Origin: Oscillospiraceae bacterium
Lineage (GTDB): Bacteria > Bacillota > Clostridia > Oscillospirales > Oscillospiraceae
Assembly: GCA_022801715.1 (NCBI GenBank)
Contig: JAAWSV010000005.1
Span: 1-64,000, forward strand
Direction: 5' to 3'
Length of the DNA: 64,000 nt
In this document: in pieces, positions 17,224-24,237 of the stretch
How the letters are laid out: each line of letters opens with the position of its first letter
How positions within the stretch are numbered: position 1 is the stretch's first letter
Program-made: the position numbers and the translations under genes
Notes under the pieces: generated by a model
Seen by the model: only the letters and a program-made list of their open reading frames with translations
Told to the model about the DNA's origin: nothing
Databases searched by the model: none

Positions 17224-18252
17224 TCAGTTCATCTGCTTTCTTCTGGACAAATTCATGGTGCCGTCCTGCATGGAACTCACCGAGTCCAGGCTCTTGCCGG
17301 TGCCGATGGCCACGCACTGGATGGCATTCTCCGCCACCTGCGTGTGGATGCCCGTCCGGGACTCCACCAAGCGGTCAAAGCCGTCCACCAGACTGCCGCC
17401 GCCGGTCATGACAATGCCGTTGGTGGAGATGTCCGCCACCAGCTCCGGGGGCGTCCGCTCCAGCACGGAGTGGATGGCCTCCAAGATCCGCTCGGTGGGT
17501 TCCTCAAAGGCCTCCAGCATCTCCGAGGAGGTCACCGTGATGGTCTTGGGCAGGCCCGTCAGGAGGCACCGGCCCTTGATCTCCATGGAGTTCTCCTCCT
17601 CCTTGGGGTAGACGCAGCCGATGGTCATCTTCATCTCCTCGGCGGTGCGCTCGCCCAAGAGGATGTTGTGCTTGCGGCGCATGTACTTCACCACGTACTC
17701 GTTGAACTGGTCCCCGGCCACCTTGATGGAGGCGGACTCCACCACGCCGGAGAGGGAGATCACCGCAATGTCGCTGGTGCCGCCGCCGATGTCCACCACC
17801 ATGTGGCCGTCGGGCTTGCTGATGTCGATCCCCGCGCCGATAGCCGCCGCCACAGGCTCCTCAATAAGGTACACCTTCCTGGCCCCGGCCTGGATTCCCG
17901 CGTCGATAACAGCGCGCTCCTCCACCTCGGTGATGCCCGAGGGGACGCAGATGATCACCCGGGGCTTGAAGAGCATGAAGCCGCTGACCTTGCGGATAAA
18001 CTCCCGGAGCATCCGCTCGGTCATGTCGTAGTCGGAGATGACCCCCTCCCGCAGAGGGCGGATAGCCACGATGTTCCCCGGTGTACGGCCCAGCATCTGC
18101 CGGGCGTCCTCGCCCACCTTCAGGAGCTTCCCGGTGTTCTTGTCCATGGCCACCACAGAGGGCTCATTCAGAATAACCCCCTTGCCCTTGATATAGACCA
18201 AAACAGAAGCGGTACCCAAGTCGATACCGATATCCTTCGCCAATGCGCACAT
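17224..18252 (-). CDS. mreB: Actin-like cell-shape protein MreB/Mbl
   Basis: This actin homologue forms membrane filaments that guide sidewall synthesis. 'DIGIDLGTASVLVYIKGKG' is the phosphate-1 loop, 'VVDIGGGTSDIAVISLSG' the phosphate-2 loop and 'IVMTGGGSLVDGFDRL' the adenosine site. It has 342 residues from the ATG at 18252, five bases behind GAGGTGG; the track begins at an upstream GTG inside that ribosome site. The mreC/mreD genes do not follow, so it may be an Mbl- or MreBH-type paralogue; I cannot separate these by eye. Confidence 0.92.
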   Translation of the reverse strand: MCALAKDIGIDLGTASVLVYIKGKGVILNEPSVVAMDKNTGKLLKVGEDARQMLGRTPGNIVAIRPLREGVISDYDMTERMLREFIRKVSGFMLFKPRVIICVPSGITEVEERAVIDAGIQAGARKVYLIEEPVAAAIGAGIDISKPDGHMVVDIGGGTSDIAVISLSGVVESASIKVAGDQFNEYVVKYMRRKHNILLGERTAEEMKMTIGCVYPKEEENSMEIKGRCLLTGLPKTITVTSSEMLEAFEEPTERILEAIHSVLERTPPELVADISTNGIVMTGGGSLVDGFDRLVESRTGIHTQVAENAIQCVAIGTGKSLDSVSSMQDGTMNLSRRKQMN

Positions 18253-18365
18253 ACTGTCCACCTCGCTGTATAATCTCTTTCTATTGTAAGCAAAAATGCC
18301 TGCTTATACTCCTAAGAATCCATTATAAACATACCTATTTGATTTTGCAAGAAAATAATTGCAAT

Positions 18366-19067
18366 TCACGGTTTGTTTTCAAAATTTCCCCCTTGGACAG
18401 CGTGATCCCCCTGGTTCGCCCCCTGATCAGGCGCGGCCAAGGCGGCGCAGACCACCGACGCGGCCCCGGCGGACCGCAGGGCTTCCGCGGCGGCGGCCAT
18501 GGTGCTGCCGGTGGTAACTACGTCGTCCACCAGCAAAAACCGGCGTCCGATGACTCTCTCCGCTGACAGCACCGTATAGGCTCCGTCGATGTTCTGCCGC
18601 CGTGCCGCCGCGTCCTTCAGGCTGGACTGGGCCTTGGTGTGGCGCACCTTCCGCAGGGTGGCCTCCGCCCGGGTGTCCCAGTGCCGCGCCATGGCGTCGG
18701 CGAGGAGCCGGGCTTGGTCGTAGCCCCGCTCCCGCAGCCGCTTGGGGCTGACGGGAACATAGGTGACAGCGTCGAACTGACCGGAGAGATGCTCGGCGGC
18801 GGCTTGAACCAGATAGGGCGCCAAAGCCCTGAGGGCACTCTGCCGTCCGTGGAATTTGCAGGCGCGAATGGCGTCGCGGACGCCTCCCTCGTAGCGAAAG
18901 GCCACAGCACAGAGGCCGTAGGGCCCCCTGCGGAGGATCTGATCATCGGACAGAAGGGGCAGGTCCTCCGCGCAGGCGGGACAGGGATTGACCCTCCACC
19001 GCTCCAGCACCCGGCCGCAACAGGCGCACTTGGACGGAAAGAGGAGGTCCAGCAGAGAGCCGATCAT
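18366..19067 (-). CDS. comF: ComF family phosphoribosyltransferase-like protein
   Basis: The N-terminus has a four-cysteine zinc site ('CACCGRVLERWRVNPCPAC'), and the C-terminus a type I phosphoribosyltransferase fold with the PRPP loop 'RFLLVDDVVTTGSTM'. 'SPKRLRERGYDQARLLA' is the family signature. ComF supports DNA uptake and fork processing; its exact reaction is not settled. The 233-residue length is standard. It overlaps the upstream XRE gene by four bases (ATGA), so the two are cotranscribed and probably under that regulator. Confidence 0.9.
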   Translation of the reverse strand: MIGSLLDLLFPSKCACCGRVLERWRVNPCPACAEDLPLLSDDQILRRGPYGLCAVAFRYEGGVRDAIRACKFHGRQSALRALAPYLVQAAAEHLSGQFDAVTYVPVSPKRLRERGYDQARLLADAMARHWDTRAEATLRKVRHTKAQSSLKDAAARRQNIDGAYTVLSAERVIGRRFLLVDDVVTTGSTMAAAAEALRSAGAASVVCAALAAPDQGANQGDHAVQGGNFENKP

Positions 19068-19291
19068 CTCCGCTTCCTCCGCGGATAGGGCCGCGGGTCA
19101 TCGGTGCGACCTAAGAGGTAGTCAACGCTGGTCTGGTAAATTTCCGCCAGCTGAATCAAAATTGCTGTGGGGACGTCGTTTTCGCCGGTCTCATATTTGG
19201 AATAGCCCGTCTGGGACATACCTAACTTTTGCGCCAGTTCGGTCTGGCTCCAGTCGTGATCTTCCCGCATAGCGCGGAGCATTGGATACAT
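19064..19291 (-). CDS. Small XRE-family repressor
   Basis: The 75-residue protein is almost entirely a helix-turn-helix: 'MREDHDWSQTELAQKLGMSQTGYSKYETGENDVPTAILIQLAEIYQTSVDYLLGRTD'. Such single-domain proteins usually repress their own operon. It is the first gene of an operon with comF and lies directly behind a long palindrome over its promoter. The ligand or inducer is unknown. Confidence 0.9.
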   Translation of the reverse strand: MYPMLRAMREDHDWSQTELAQKLGMSQTGYSKYETGENDVPTAILIQLAEIYQTSVDYLLGRTDDPRPYPRRKRR

Positions 19292-19319
19292 ATATTTCTC
19301 ACCTCGGTGAGGAGTATAT

Positions 19320-19364
19320 CTTAACCTGATTTAGGTTTGCTATTATAACCTATATCAGGTTAAG
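19320..19364 (-). promoter_or_regulatory. Palindromic operator over the XRE-comF promoter
   Basis: CTTAACCTGATTTAGGTT and AACCTATATCAGGTTAAG form an inverted repeat 45 bases long. Its centre contains TATAAT on the minus strand, so a repressor bound here would block the xre-comF promoter. Autoregulation is inferred. Confidence 0.75.
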
Positions 19365-19384
19365 ATGGAGCTGAAATGTATAAA

Positions 19385-19416
19385 AACCGCTCTGGAGCAT
19401 ATGCTCCAGAGCGGTT
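19385..19416. terminator. Perfect 32-base palindrome between divergent units
   Basis: AACCGCTCTGGAGCAT is followed immediately by its exact reverse complement. It separates the xre operator from the toxin promoter. It could insulate the two units or terminate readthrough, but adjacent T-runs are weak. Confidence 0.55.
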
Positions 19417-19420
19417 CAAT

Positions 19421-19449
19421 TTGACAAAAACCGACAGCGCCGATATAAT
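19421..19449 (+). promoter_or_regulatory. Consensus promoter of the small toxin gene
   Basis: TTGACA and TATAAT, both perfect, are 17 bases apart. Transcription would begin near 19456, giving an 85-base leader before the small ORF. Confidence 0.85.
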
Positions 19450-19540
19450 GACAGCAAGCAGCAGGGCGCTGCACAAACGGCAGGCGGTTGGTCCCTCGTT
19501 TTGGGGGATGCACCTCATCCCCCGGAAAGGGGGGATGGCT

Positions 19541-19627
19541 ATGGTTACATATGGCGAGCTTATTGCTTATACCATCATGCTAATCAGCTTTGCATCTCTG
19601 GTTCTCCAGATATGCAAAAGGAAATGA
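19541..19627 (+). CDS. Probable type I toxin, holin-like (Hol-Tox) family
   Basis: The 28-residue product starts 'MVTYGELIAYTIML', forms one hydrophobic helix and ends in the basic tail 'CKRK'. This matches the small holin-like toxins of Firmicutes, which insert in the membrane. The leader can fold two ways: CATCCCCC at 19516 can pair with GGGGGATG at 19503, or with GGGGGATG at 19530, the latter masking the ribosome site GGGGGG. Such masking is typical of type I toxins. A start two codons upstream (19535) is possible. A convergent RNA overlaps the 3' end. Confidence 0.72.
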   Translation: MVTYGELIAYTIMLISFASLVLQICKRK

Positions 19628-19701
19628 CCGCCCAGCCCCAAACTGACGGTCATTTCTTTGACATACAGTAGGGACTAACCGCTTGTCGCAGCCGCCCTTC
19701 T
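19618..19701 (-). ncRNA. Predicted antisense RNA antitoxin
   Basis: A perfect minus-strand promoter (19708-19736) would start an RNA near 19701 that runs left into the toxin 3' end and stops at the shared hairpin, about 85 nucleotides long. Overlap at the 3' ends is the layout of the known TxpA/RatA and BsrG/SR4 pairs. The RNA has not been shown; it is predicted from promoter and terminator. Confidence 0.6.
19620..19659. terminator. Shared terminator hairpin of toxin mRNA and antisense RNA
   Basis: AAATGACCG and CGGTCATTT enclose a 16-base loop; the toxin stop codon is in the left arm. On either strand a short T-rich stretch follows (TTTCTTTG or CCTTTT), so both convergent transcripts may end here. 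Confidence 0.6.
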
Positions 19702-19707
19702 GCTTTT

Positions 19708-19736
19708 ATTATAGCGGCGCCCCGCTCCCTTGTCAA
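19708..19736 (-). promoter_or_regulatory. Consensus promoter of the antisense RNA
   Basis: On the minus strand TTGACA and TATAAT, both perfect, are 17 bases apart. The only thing downstream is the convergent toxin gene. Confidence 0.8.
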
Positions 19737-19784
19737 GCGCCTATCCGTATAAATCGCCTGAATGGCCGCCGGCCAAGCCGCCAG

Positions 19785-19815
19785 AAAAGGCGCACCGCAG
19801 AGCGGTGCGCCTTTT
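19785..19815. terminator. Terminator of the tRNA operon
   Basis: AAAAGGCGCACCGC and GCGGTGCGCCTTTT enclose three bases, directly after the 3' end of tRNA-Glu on the minus strand. Confidence 0.9.
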
Positions 19816-19816
19816 C

Positions 19817-19891
19817 TGGTGACCCGTACGAGACTCGAACTCGTGTTACCGCCGTGAAAGGGCGGTGTCTTAACCACTTGACCAACGGGCC
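19817..19891 (-). tRNA. tRNA-Glu (anticodon TTC)
   Basis: The minus strand folds into a cloverleaf: acceptor GGCCCGT/ACGGGTC, anticodon stem CCGCC/GGCGG around loop CTTTCAC, and a T-loop with GTTCGAGTC. The 3' CCA is encoded. It is the second gene of a two-tRNA unit. Confidence 0.95.
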
Positions 19892-19928
19892 ATATATGTA
19901 AACCTGCCATACGGCAGGTTTACAGTAC

Positions 19929-20005
19929 TGGTAGCGGCGACTGGATTTGAACCGGTGACACTTCGGGTATGAACCGAATGCTCTAGCCAACTGAGCTACG
20001 CCGCC
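19929..20005 (-). tRNA. tRNA-Met (anticodon CAT)
   Basis: The minus strand folds with acceptor GGCGGCG/CGCCGCT, anticodon stem TTCGG/CCGAA around loop TTCATAC, and encoded CCA. The paired first position indicates an elongator rather than an initiator. A lysidine-modified tRNA-Ile2 shares this anticodon and cannot be excluded by eye. Confidence 0.9.
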
Positions 20006-20034
20006 ATAGATTGTCTCCCGAACGGGCAGGAATT

Positions 20035-20063
20035 ATGATACCCAAAATTTCGCCATTTGTCAA
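20035..20063 (-). promoter_or_regulatory. Promoter of the tRNA operon
   Basis: On the minus strand TTGACA and TATCAT are 17 bases apart, 30 bases before tRNA-Met. Confidence 0.8.
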
Positions 20064-20228
20064 TAGGTTTCCTAAATATATTTTTCAACCCCTGTTTCAA
20101 ACGCGCTGGACGCCCCTCCTGAACCGGCCGAAAGGGCATAGAAGCCCCTCCAACCGGGGCCTGTTCCCTTTCCATCGGGGCCTTCTCGGCGTTTTTGCAC
20201 AATTCCCCGGCTTTTTTGCAAAATCCTA

Positions 20229-20256
20229 TTGACTTTCCCAAAGATTCCTATATAAT
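20229..20256 (+). promoter_or_regulatory. Promoter of rpsF-ssb-rpsR, with a short structured leader
   Basis: TTGACT and TATAAT are 16 bases apart. The 80-base leader holds a CCCGC/GCGGG hairpin at about 20290-20308. Bacterial rpsF leaders are often bound by the S6:S18 complex for feedback; whether this hairpin is that site is only a suggestion. Confidence 0.65.
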
Positions 20257-20338
20257 AATAAAGCTTGCGTTTTGCAGGCAATATCCTTGCTCCCGCCGTC
20301 GAGCGGGGGCCATCCGTCCAAAAGGAGGTGCAACAACA

Positions 20339-20635
20339 ATGGCAAAAGTATCCGCGAATTATGAGGTCGTCTATATCATCGACCCCGCCCAGGGCGAGGA
20401 GGCCGTGGCCGCCACGGTGGAGAAGTTCAAGACCCTCGCTGAGCAGAACGCTACCGCTGTTGAGGTTGAGGAGTGGGGCAAGCGCCGCTTGGCCTACGCC
20501 ATCAACTACAAGACCGAGGGCCACTATGTCCTCATGTCCTTCACCAGCGAGCCCGACTTCCCCAGAGAGCTGGACCGTGTCTTAGGGATTACCGATGGTA
20601 TCCTGCGTTCCATGATCGTCTGCAAGGACCTGTAA
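20339..20635 (+). CDS. rpsF: Ribosomal protein S6
   Basis: This small-subunit protein pairs with S18 on the platform of the 30S. The 98 residues show the S6 fold ('NYEVVYIIDP', 'EWGKRRLAYAINYKTEGHYVLM', 'RELDRVLGITDGILRSMI'). The ATG at 20339 follows AAAGGAGG; the 48 upstream codons in the track are leader sequence. It heads the conserved rpsF-ssb-rpsR operon. Confidence 0.97.
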   Translation: MAKVSANYEVVYIIDPAQGEEAVAATVEKFKTLAEQNATAVEVEEWGKRRLAYAINYKTEGHYVLMSFTSEPDFPRELDRVLGITDGILRSMIVCKDL

Positions 20636-20648
20636 GGGGAGGCACACT

Positions 20649-21110
20649 ATGTCGCTCAACCGCATCATCCTCATGGGCCGCCTGACCCGTGACCCTGAGC
20701 TGCGTCACACCCAGAGCAATATCCCTGTAACCTCCTTCTCCTTGGCCGTGGACCGGGATTTCAAGAGCCAGAGCGGCGAGAAGGAGACCGATTTCATCGA
20801 CATTGTGGCTTGGCGCCAGACGGCGGAGTTCGTCTGCAAGTACTTCACCAAGGGCCGTATGGCCGTGGTGGAGGGACGCCTGCAGATCCGCGACTGGACC
20901 GACCGGGAGGGGAACAAGCGCCGCAGCGCCGAGGTCTACGCCGACAATGTGTACTTCGGCGACTCCAAGCGCGACAGCGCACCGGGGGGCTACGATGCTC
21001 CCCCTGCCTACGGCTCCGCCCCCGCCTACAGTGCCCCCAACAGCGGCTATAACGCCGCGCCCTCCGGCTTTGCGGAGCTGGATGATCAGGATGGCGAGCT
21101 GCCGTTCTGA
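20649..21110 (+). CDS. ssb: Single-stranded DNA-binding protein
   Basis: The protein protects single-stranded DNA at forks and recruits partners. It has an OB fold at residues 1-105 ('MSLNRIILMGRLTRDPELRH', 'IDIVAWRQTAEFVCKYFTKG', 'EGRLQIRDWTDREGNKRR'), a disordered Tyr/Pro/Ala-rich tail and the acidic partner-binding tip 'DDQDGELPF'. It is 153 residues long and sits 13 bases after rpsF. Confidence 0.97.
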   Translation: MSLNRIILMGRLTRDPELRHTQSNIPVTSFSLAVDRDFKSQSGEKETDFIDIVAWRQTAEFVCKYFTKGRMAVVEGRLQIRDWTDREGNKRRSAEVYADNVYFGDSKRDSAPGGYDAPPAYGSAPAYSAPNSGYNAAPSGFAELDDQDGELPF

Positions 21111-21139
21111 ACCAAACTTTTGAATAGGAGGAACCTTCC

Positions 21140-21391
21140 ATGGCTATGGAACGCGAAAATAGACCCGCCCGTCCCATGAACCGCAAGCGCAAAAAGGTCT
21201 GCCAGTTCTGCGTGGACAAGTGCGAGCACATCGACTATAAGGACGCCGCCAAGCTGCGCCGCTTTATCTCCGAGCGCTCCAAGATCCTGCCCCGCCGGAC
21301 CACCGGCACCTGCGCCATGCACCAGCGCCAGCTGACCGAGGCCATCAAGCGCGCCCGTCAGATCGCCCTGCTGCCCTACGTGACAGAGTAA
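21140..21391 (+). CDS. rpsR: Ribosomal protein S18 (zinc-binding form)
   Basis: S18 binds S6 on the 30S platform. The sequence '[17 protein letters not shown]' with a later Cys-His ('[10 protein letters not shown]') keeps the full zinc site, so this is the C+ form. The core '[20 protein letters not shown]' is diagnostic. Length is 83 residues; the second ATG at 21146 is an alternative start. It is the last gene of the operon, before a strong terminator. Confidence 0.97.
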   Translation: MAMERENRPARPMNRKRKKVCQFCVDKCEHIDYKDAAKLRRFISERSKILPRRTTGTCAMHQRQLTEAIKRARQIALLPYVTE

Positions 21392-21395
21392 AGGA

Positions 21396-21428
21396 AAACA
21401 GGCCGCCCATAGGGCGGCCTGTTTTTTT
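21396..21428 (+). terminator. Intrinsic terminator after rpsR
   Basis: AACAGGCCGCCC and GGGCGGCCTGTT form a long stem followed by TTTTTTT. Confidence 0.93.
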
Positions 21429-21429
21429 G

Positions 21430-21996
21430 CTACGTCGTCCAAAACTCCACCGCCGCCTCGTACTCTGACGGGGCAGCCCGCCCGTTTTGAACATAGGCGA
21501 CAGCAAATAAAATCTCCGCCATGGACCGATCCAGCAGGCGGAAGGAGAAGCCCCCGCAGTCCGCCAGACGCTCCAAGGTGTACCCTATGAAGCTGCTCTC
21601 GTCGTAGGGCTCAACGGCCTCCCCAGCCGCCAGCCTTTGGACGGCCTGCCGGATTTTCTCCTCATCGTTGGGGTCGTAGGCCCCAATGGCGATGCTGTAC
21701 CCGCGGAGGGTCCCTGAGACGGCCTCCGTGTGCTCATCACTGCCCCCGAAGTGCAGAGGGGCACCCAAAAGGCGCGCAGAGTAGGTGTGCCCAATCGTCA
21801 GCGCACTGGTGGGGACGCAGAGCAGATAGTTGGCGTCCGGCCGAAGCGCCTCCTCCTGTCTGGTGCCATAGAAAAGGGAGTAAACCGGATTGTACGGGTT
21901 CTCCCGCAGGGAGAAGGGAACCCACCGCCCCGTCTCATCCATCACCGCGATAGCTCCGCAGGGAGTCGGCAGATAGTCCATAGAGCTGTCTGTCAT
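21430..21996 (-). CDS. Hypothetical protein, 188 residues
   Basis: I do not recognise this protein. It starts at the ATG at 21996 behind an AGGAGGG/GGAGG cluster ('MTDSSMDYLPTPCGAIAVMD'). It has no signal peptide or transmembrane helix and a mixed, soluble composition with acidic patches. Notable segments are 'TGRWVPFSLRENPYNPVYSL' and 'TIGHTYSARLLGAPLHFGG'. It is monocistronic and convergent with rpsR. The upstream 42 codons of the track are leader sequence. Confidence 0.7.
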   Translation of the reverse strand: MTDSSMDYLPTPCGAIAVMDETGRWVPFSLRENPYNPVYSLFYGTRQEEALRPDANYLLCVPTSALTIGHTYSARLLGAPLHFGGSDEHTEAVSGTLRGYSIAIGAYDPNDEEKIRQAVQRLAAGEAVEPYDESSFIGYTLERLADCGGFSFRLLDRSMAEILFAVAYVQNGRAAPSEYEAAVEFWTT

Positions 21997-22132
21997 ATAC
22001 CTCCGTCCCTCCTTTGGGATCCGCTTTTTTCCGATCCCATGTAAAATTTTATTATACCAACCGCCCTGTGCATTATCAAGGCGGGGATGGCATTTTGACA
22101 ATCTGCCCAAAATATGTGGCATAAATTATCTG

Positions 22133-22161
22133 TTTACAAACGCAGAAAAATATGTTATACT
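22133..22161 (+). promoter_or_regulatory. Promoter of the cobalamin riboswitch leader
   Basis: TTTACA and TATACT are 17 bases apart, just before the riboswitch. Confidence 0.8.
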
Positions 22162-22184
22162 ATTAAAAAATAAATCATATGTCG

Positions 22185-22275
22185 TCCGCGCACTGTGGAA
22201 TAGGGTGAAAGTCCCTGCGAGTCGGTCACTGTGAAGCCTCCTAAGAGAGGATCAGCCAGATACACAGGCGGAGGA
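22185..22275 (+). promoter_or_regulatory. Cobalamin riboswitch
   Basis: The core matches the B12 aptamer: 'GGAATAGGGTGAAAGTCCC' (P3-P4 region), 'GTCGGTCACTGTG' and the B12-box-like 'AGCCAGATACACAGGC'. It is compact, lacking the long P6-side extensions. A terminator stem lies about 70 bases downstream. The next gene is metY, so it may link B12 supply to methionine synthesis. A covariance search (Rfam RF00174/RF01689) would settle the class. Confidence 0.68.
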
Positions 22276-22342
22276 TCTCTTTTCTGCCGAAACCGGAAAA
22301 TGCGTCTTGTTTCGGCCTTGCTGTCACCAGCGGGGCTGTTTT

Positions 22343-22380
22343 CGCGTGCGCCGGACTGTCAGGCGGACGCGATTTTTGTT
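22343..22380 (+). terminator. Expression-platform terminator of the cobalamin riboswitch
   Basis: CGCGT and ACGCG plus CGCC and GGCG pair across one mismatch, followed by ATTTTTGTT. Two further strong hairpins follow (22383-22420 and 22453-22494) before the next promoter. Confidence 0.7.
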
Positions 22381-22589
22381 AGGTTTCCACTGCGGACCGA
22401 TGGGGCGGTCCGCGGAAACAATAGTACCTTCAACTGTCTATATGAAACCATTTAAGCGGACGACTGGAGTTTTAAGACCTCTCCGGATGTCCGCTTTGAT
22501 GGTTTTCCTAGGGGCACCCATGGTGCGCCTGCCCTGCCGTCGTCCGCCGGAGCGGAGTGGGCCGCGGTCAAAAAAACGCAGACTTTTCC

Positions 22590-22618
22590 TTGACAAACAG
22601 GACAAAAAGCGGTATTCT
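22590..22618 (+). promoter_or_regulatory. Promoter of the metY-metA attenuator leader
   Basis: TTGACA and TATTCT are 17 bases apart; transcription should start near 22625, 25 bases before the leader peptide. Confidence 0.83.
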
Positions 22619-22649
22619 TATAGCAACTTGAGGGAAGGGAGGGCTCTCC

Positions 22650-22709
22650 ATGAAGAACAGCGTCTACATGTGCATGATGATGTTCAGGACTGCCCTCAGC
22701 CTTCGGTGA
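22650..22709 (+). CDS. Methionine-rich leader peptide
   Basis: This 19-codon ORF, too short for the track, reads 'MKNSVYMCMMMFRTALSLR'. It has GGGAGG seven bases before the ATG and five Met codons in its first eleven, three in a row. Behind the Met run, GACTGCC (22688-22694) can pair with GGCAGTC (22755-22761), the left arm of a terminator. CCTCA...TGAGG around the stop codon forms a competing hairpin. Stalling for lack of Met-tRNA would leave GACTGCC free and prevent termination. The genes controlled make methionine. Confidence 0.8.
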   Translation: MKNSVYMCMMMFRTALSLR

Positions 22710-22754
22710 GGTCCGGTCCCGGCTCTCATGCCCGGACGGTCCTAAGTGGTTGAC

Positions 22755-22788
22755 GGCAGTCTGATTCTCAGACTGCTTTTCTTTTTTT
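22755..22788 (+). terminator. Attenuator terminator ahead of metY
   Basis: GCAGTCTGA and TCAGACTGC form a nine-base-pair stem with a three-base loop, followed by TTTTCTTTTTTT. It lies between the leader peptide and the metY ribosome site. Confidence 0.88.
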
Positions 22789-22822
22789 CCGCGACTATTT
22801 ATTTTACAGGAGGAAGCGCACC

Positions 22823-24103
22823 ATGTCCAATCAGCACATTGAAACCACTTGCGTCCAAGGGGGCTACCGCCCCGGCAACGGTGAGCCCCGGCAGATCCCC
22901 ATCGTCCAGTCCACCACCTTCAAATATGACACCAGCGAGGATATGGGCAAGCTCTTCGACTTGGAGGCCAGCGGCTACTTCTACAGCCGCCTCCAGAACC
23001 CCACCTGCGACTATGTGGCCAATAAGATCTGTGAGCTGGAGGGGGGCGCCGCCGCCATGCTCACCTCCTCCGGCCAGGCCGCCAACTTCTACGCTGTCTT
23101 TAACATCGCCTCCTGCGGCGACCACGTGGTCTCCAGCAGCAGCATCTACGGCGGCACCTACAACCTCTTCGCCGTGACCATGAAGCGCATGGGCGTGGAA
23201 TTCACCTTTGTGGCCCCCGACTGCACCGAGGAGGAGCTGGAGGCCGCCTTCCGCCCCAACACCAAGGCTGTCTTTGGCGAGACCATCGCCAACCCCGCCC
23301 TCACCGTGCTGGATATAGAGAAGTTCGCCAAGGCCGCCCACGCCCACGGGGTGCCCCTGATCATGGACAACACCTTCGCCACACCGGTGCTCTGCCACCC
23401 CTTTGAGTTCGGCTGTGACATCGTCACCCACTCCACCACCAAGTACATGGACGGCCACGCCAGCGCCTTGGGCGGGGCCATCGTGGACAGCGGAAACTTC
23501 GACTGGAGCAGGTACCCTGACAAGTTCCCCGGCCTTACTACCCCCGACGACAGCTACCACGGCGTCACCTACACCCAGCGCTTCGGCAAGGCCGCCTATA
23601 TCACCAAGGCCACCGTCCAGCTCATGCGGGATTTGGGTTCCTCCCCCTCCCCCCAAAGCGCCTTCCTGCTGAACTTGGGCTTAGAAAGCCTCCACATCCG
23701 CATGGAGCGCCACTGCGAAAACGCCTTGGCCGTCGCCCAGTATCTCCAGAGCCACCCCAAGATCGCTTGGGTGAAGTACAGCGGCCTCCCCGGCGACGCC
23801 TACTACGAGACCGCCCGGAAGTACCTGCCCAAGGGTTCCTGCGGCGTGGTGTCCTTCGGTGTAAAGGGCGGGCGCAAGGCGGCGGAGACCTTCATGAAGT
23901 CCCTGCGCCTGGGTGCCATCGCCACCCACGTAGCTGACGCCCGCACCTGCTGCCTCCACCCGGCCAGCTCCACCCACCGCCAGATGAACGACGCGGAGCT
24001 CATCGCCGCCGGCGTCTCGGCGGACCTTGTCCGCCTGAGTGTAGGCTTAGAGAGCAAGGAGGACCTGATCGCCGATCTGGCCCAGGCGCTGGAGCAGGTG
24101 TAA
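22823..24103 (+). CDS. metY: O-acetylhomoserine sulfhydrylase
   Basis: This PLP enzyme of the Cys/Met metabolism family converts O-acetylhomoserine and sulfide to homocysteine. At 426 residues it has the long MetY form. Landmarks are 'HIETTCVQGGYRPGNGEPR', 'QSTTFKYDT', the PLP Lys in 'VTHSTTKYMDGHASALGG' and the C-terminal 'RLSVGLESKEDLIADL'. AGGAGG lies ten bases before the ATG. The acetylated substrate is made by the next gene. Transcription is probably set by the Met leader and perhaps the B12 riboswitch upstream. Confidence 0.95.
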   Translation: MSNQHIETTCVQGGYRPGNGEPRQIPIVQSTTFKYDTSEDMGKLFDLEASGYFYSRLQNPTCDYVANKICELEGGAAAMLTSSGQAANFYAVFNIASCGDHVVSSSSIYGGTYNLFAVTMKRMGVEFTFVAPDCTEEELEAAFRPNTKAVFGETIANPALTVLDIEKFAKAAHAHGVPLIMDNTFATPVLCHPFEFGCDIVTHSTTKYMDGHASALGGAIVDSGNFDWSRYPDKFPGLTTPDDSYHGVTYTQRFGKAAYITKATVQLMRDLGSSPSPQSAFLLNLGLESLHIRMERHCENALAVAQYLQSHPKIAWVKYSGLPGDAYYETARKYLPKGSCGVVSFGVKGGRKAAETFMKSLRLGAIATHVADARTCCLHPASSTHRQMNDAELIAAGVSADLVRLSVGLESKEDLIADLAQALEQV

Positions 24104-24237
24104 GGGGCCCTGAGAGCACAAGCGAGCCCCACAAGGGTCCTATTCAAGCTGCCGCGCTGCCCGATTCCCGCTGCGTGGGACACCAGAATTCCTAACTCCT
24201 AATTTTATCCCCACTCTCAAAACGAAGGAGGCCCACC

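Noticed and set aside
22180-22820. SAM (S-box) riboswitch or Met T-box before metY
   Set aside because: Neither the S-box core nor a TGGTACCGCG element is present; the visible signals are a B12-type aptamer and a leader peptide.
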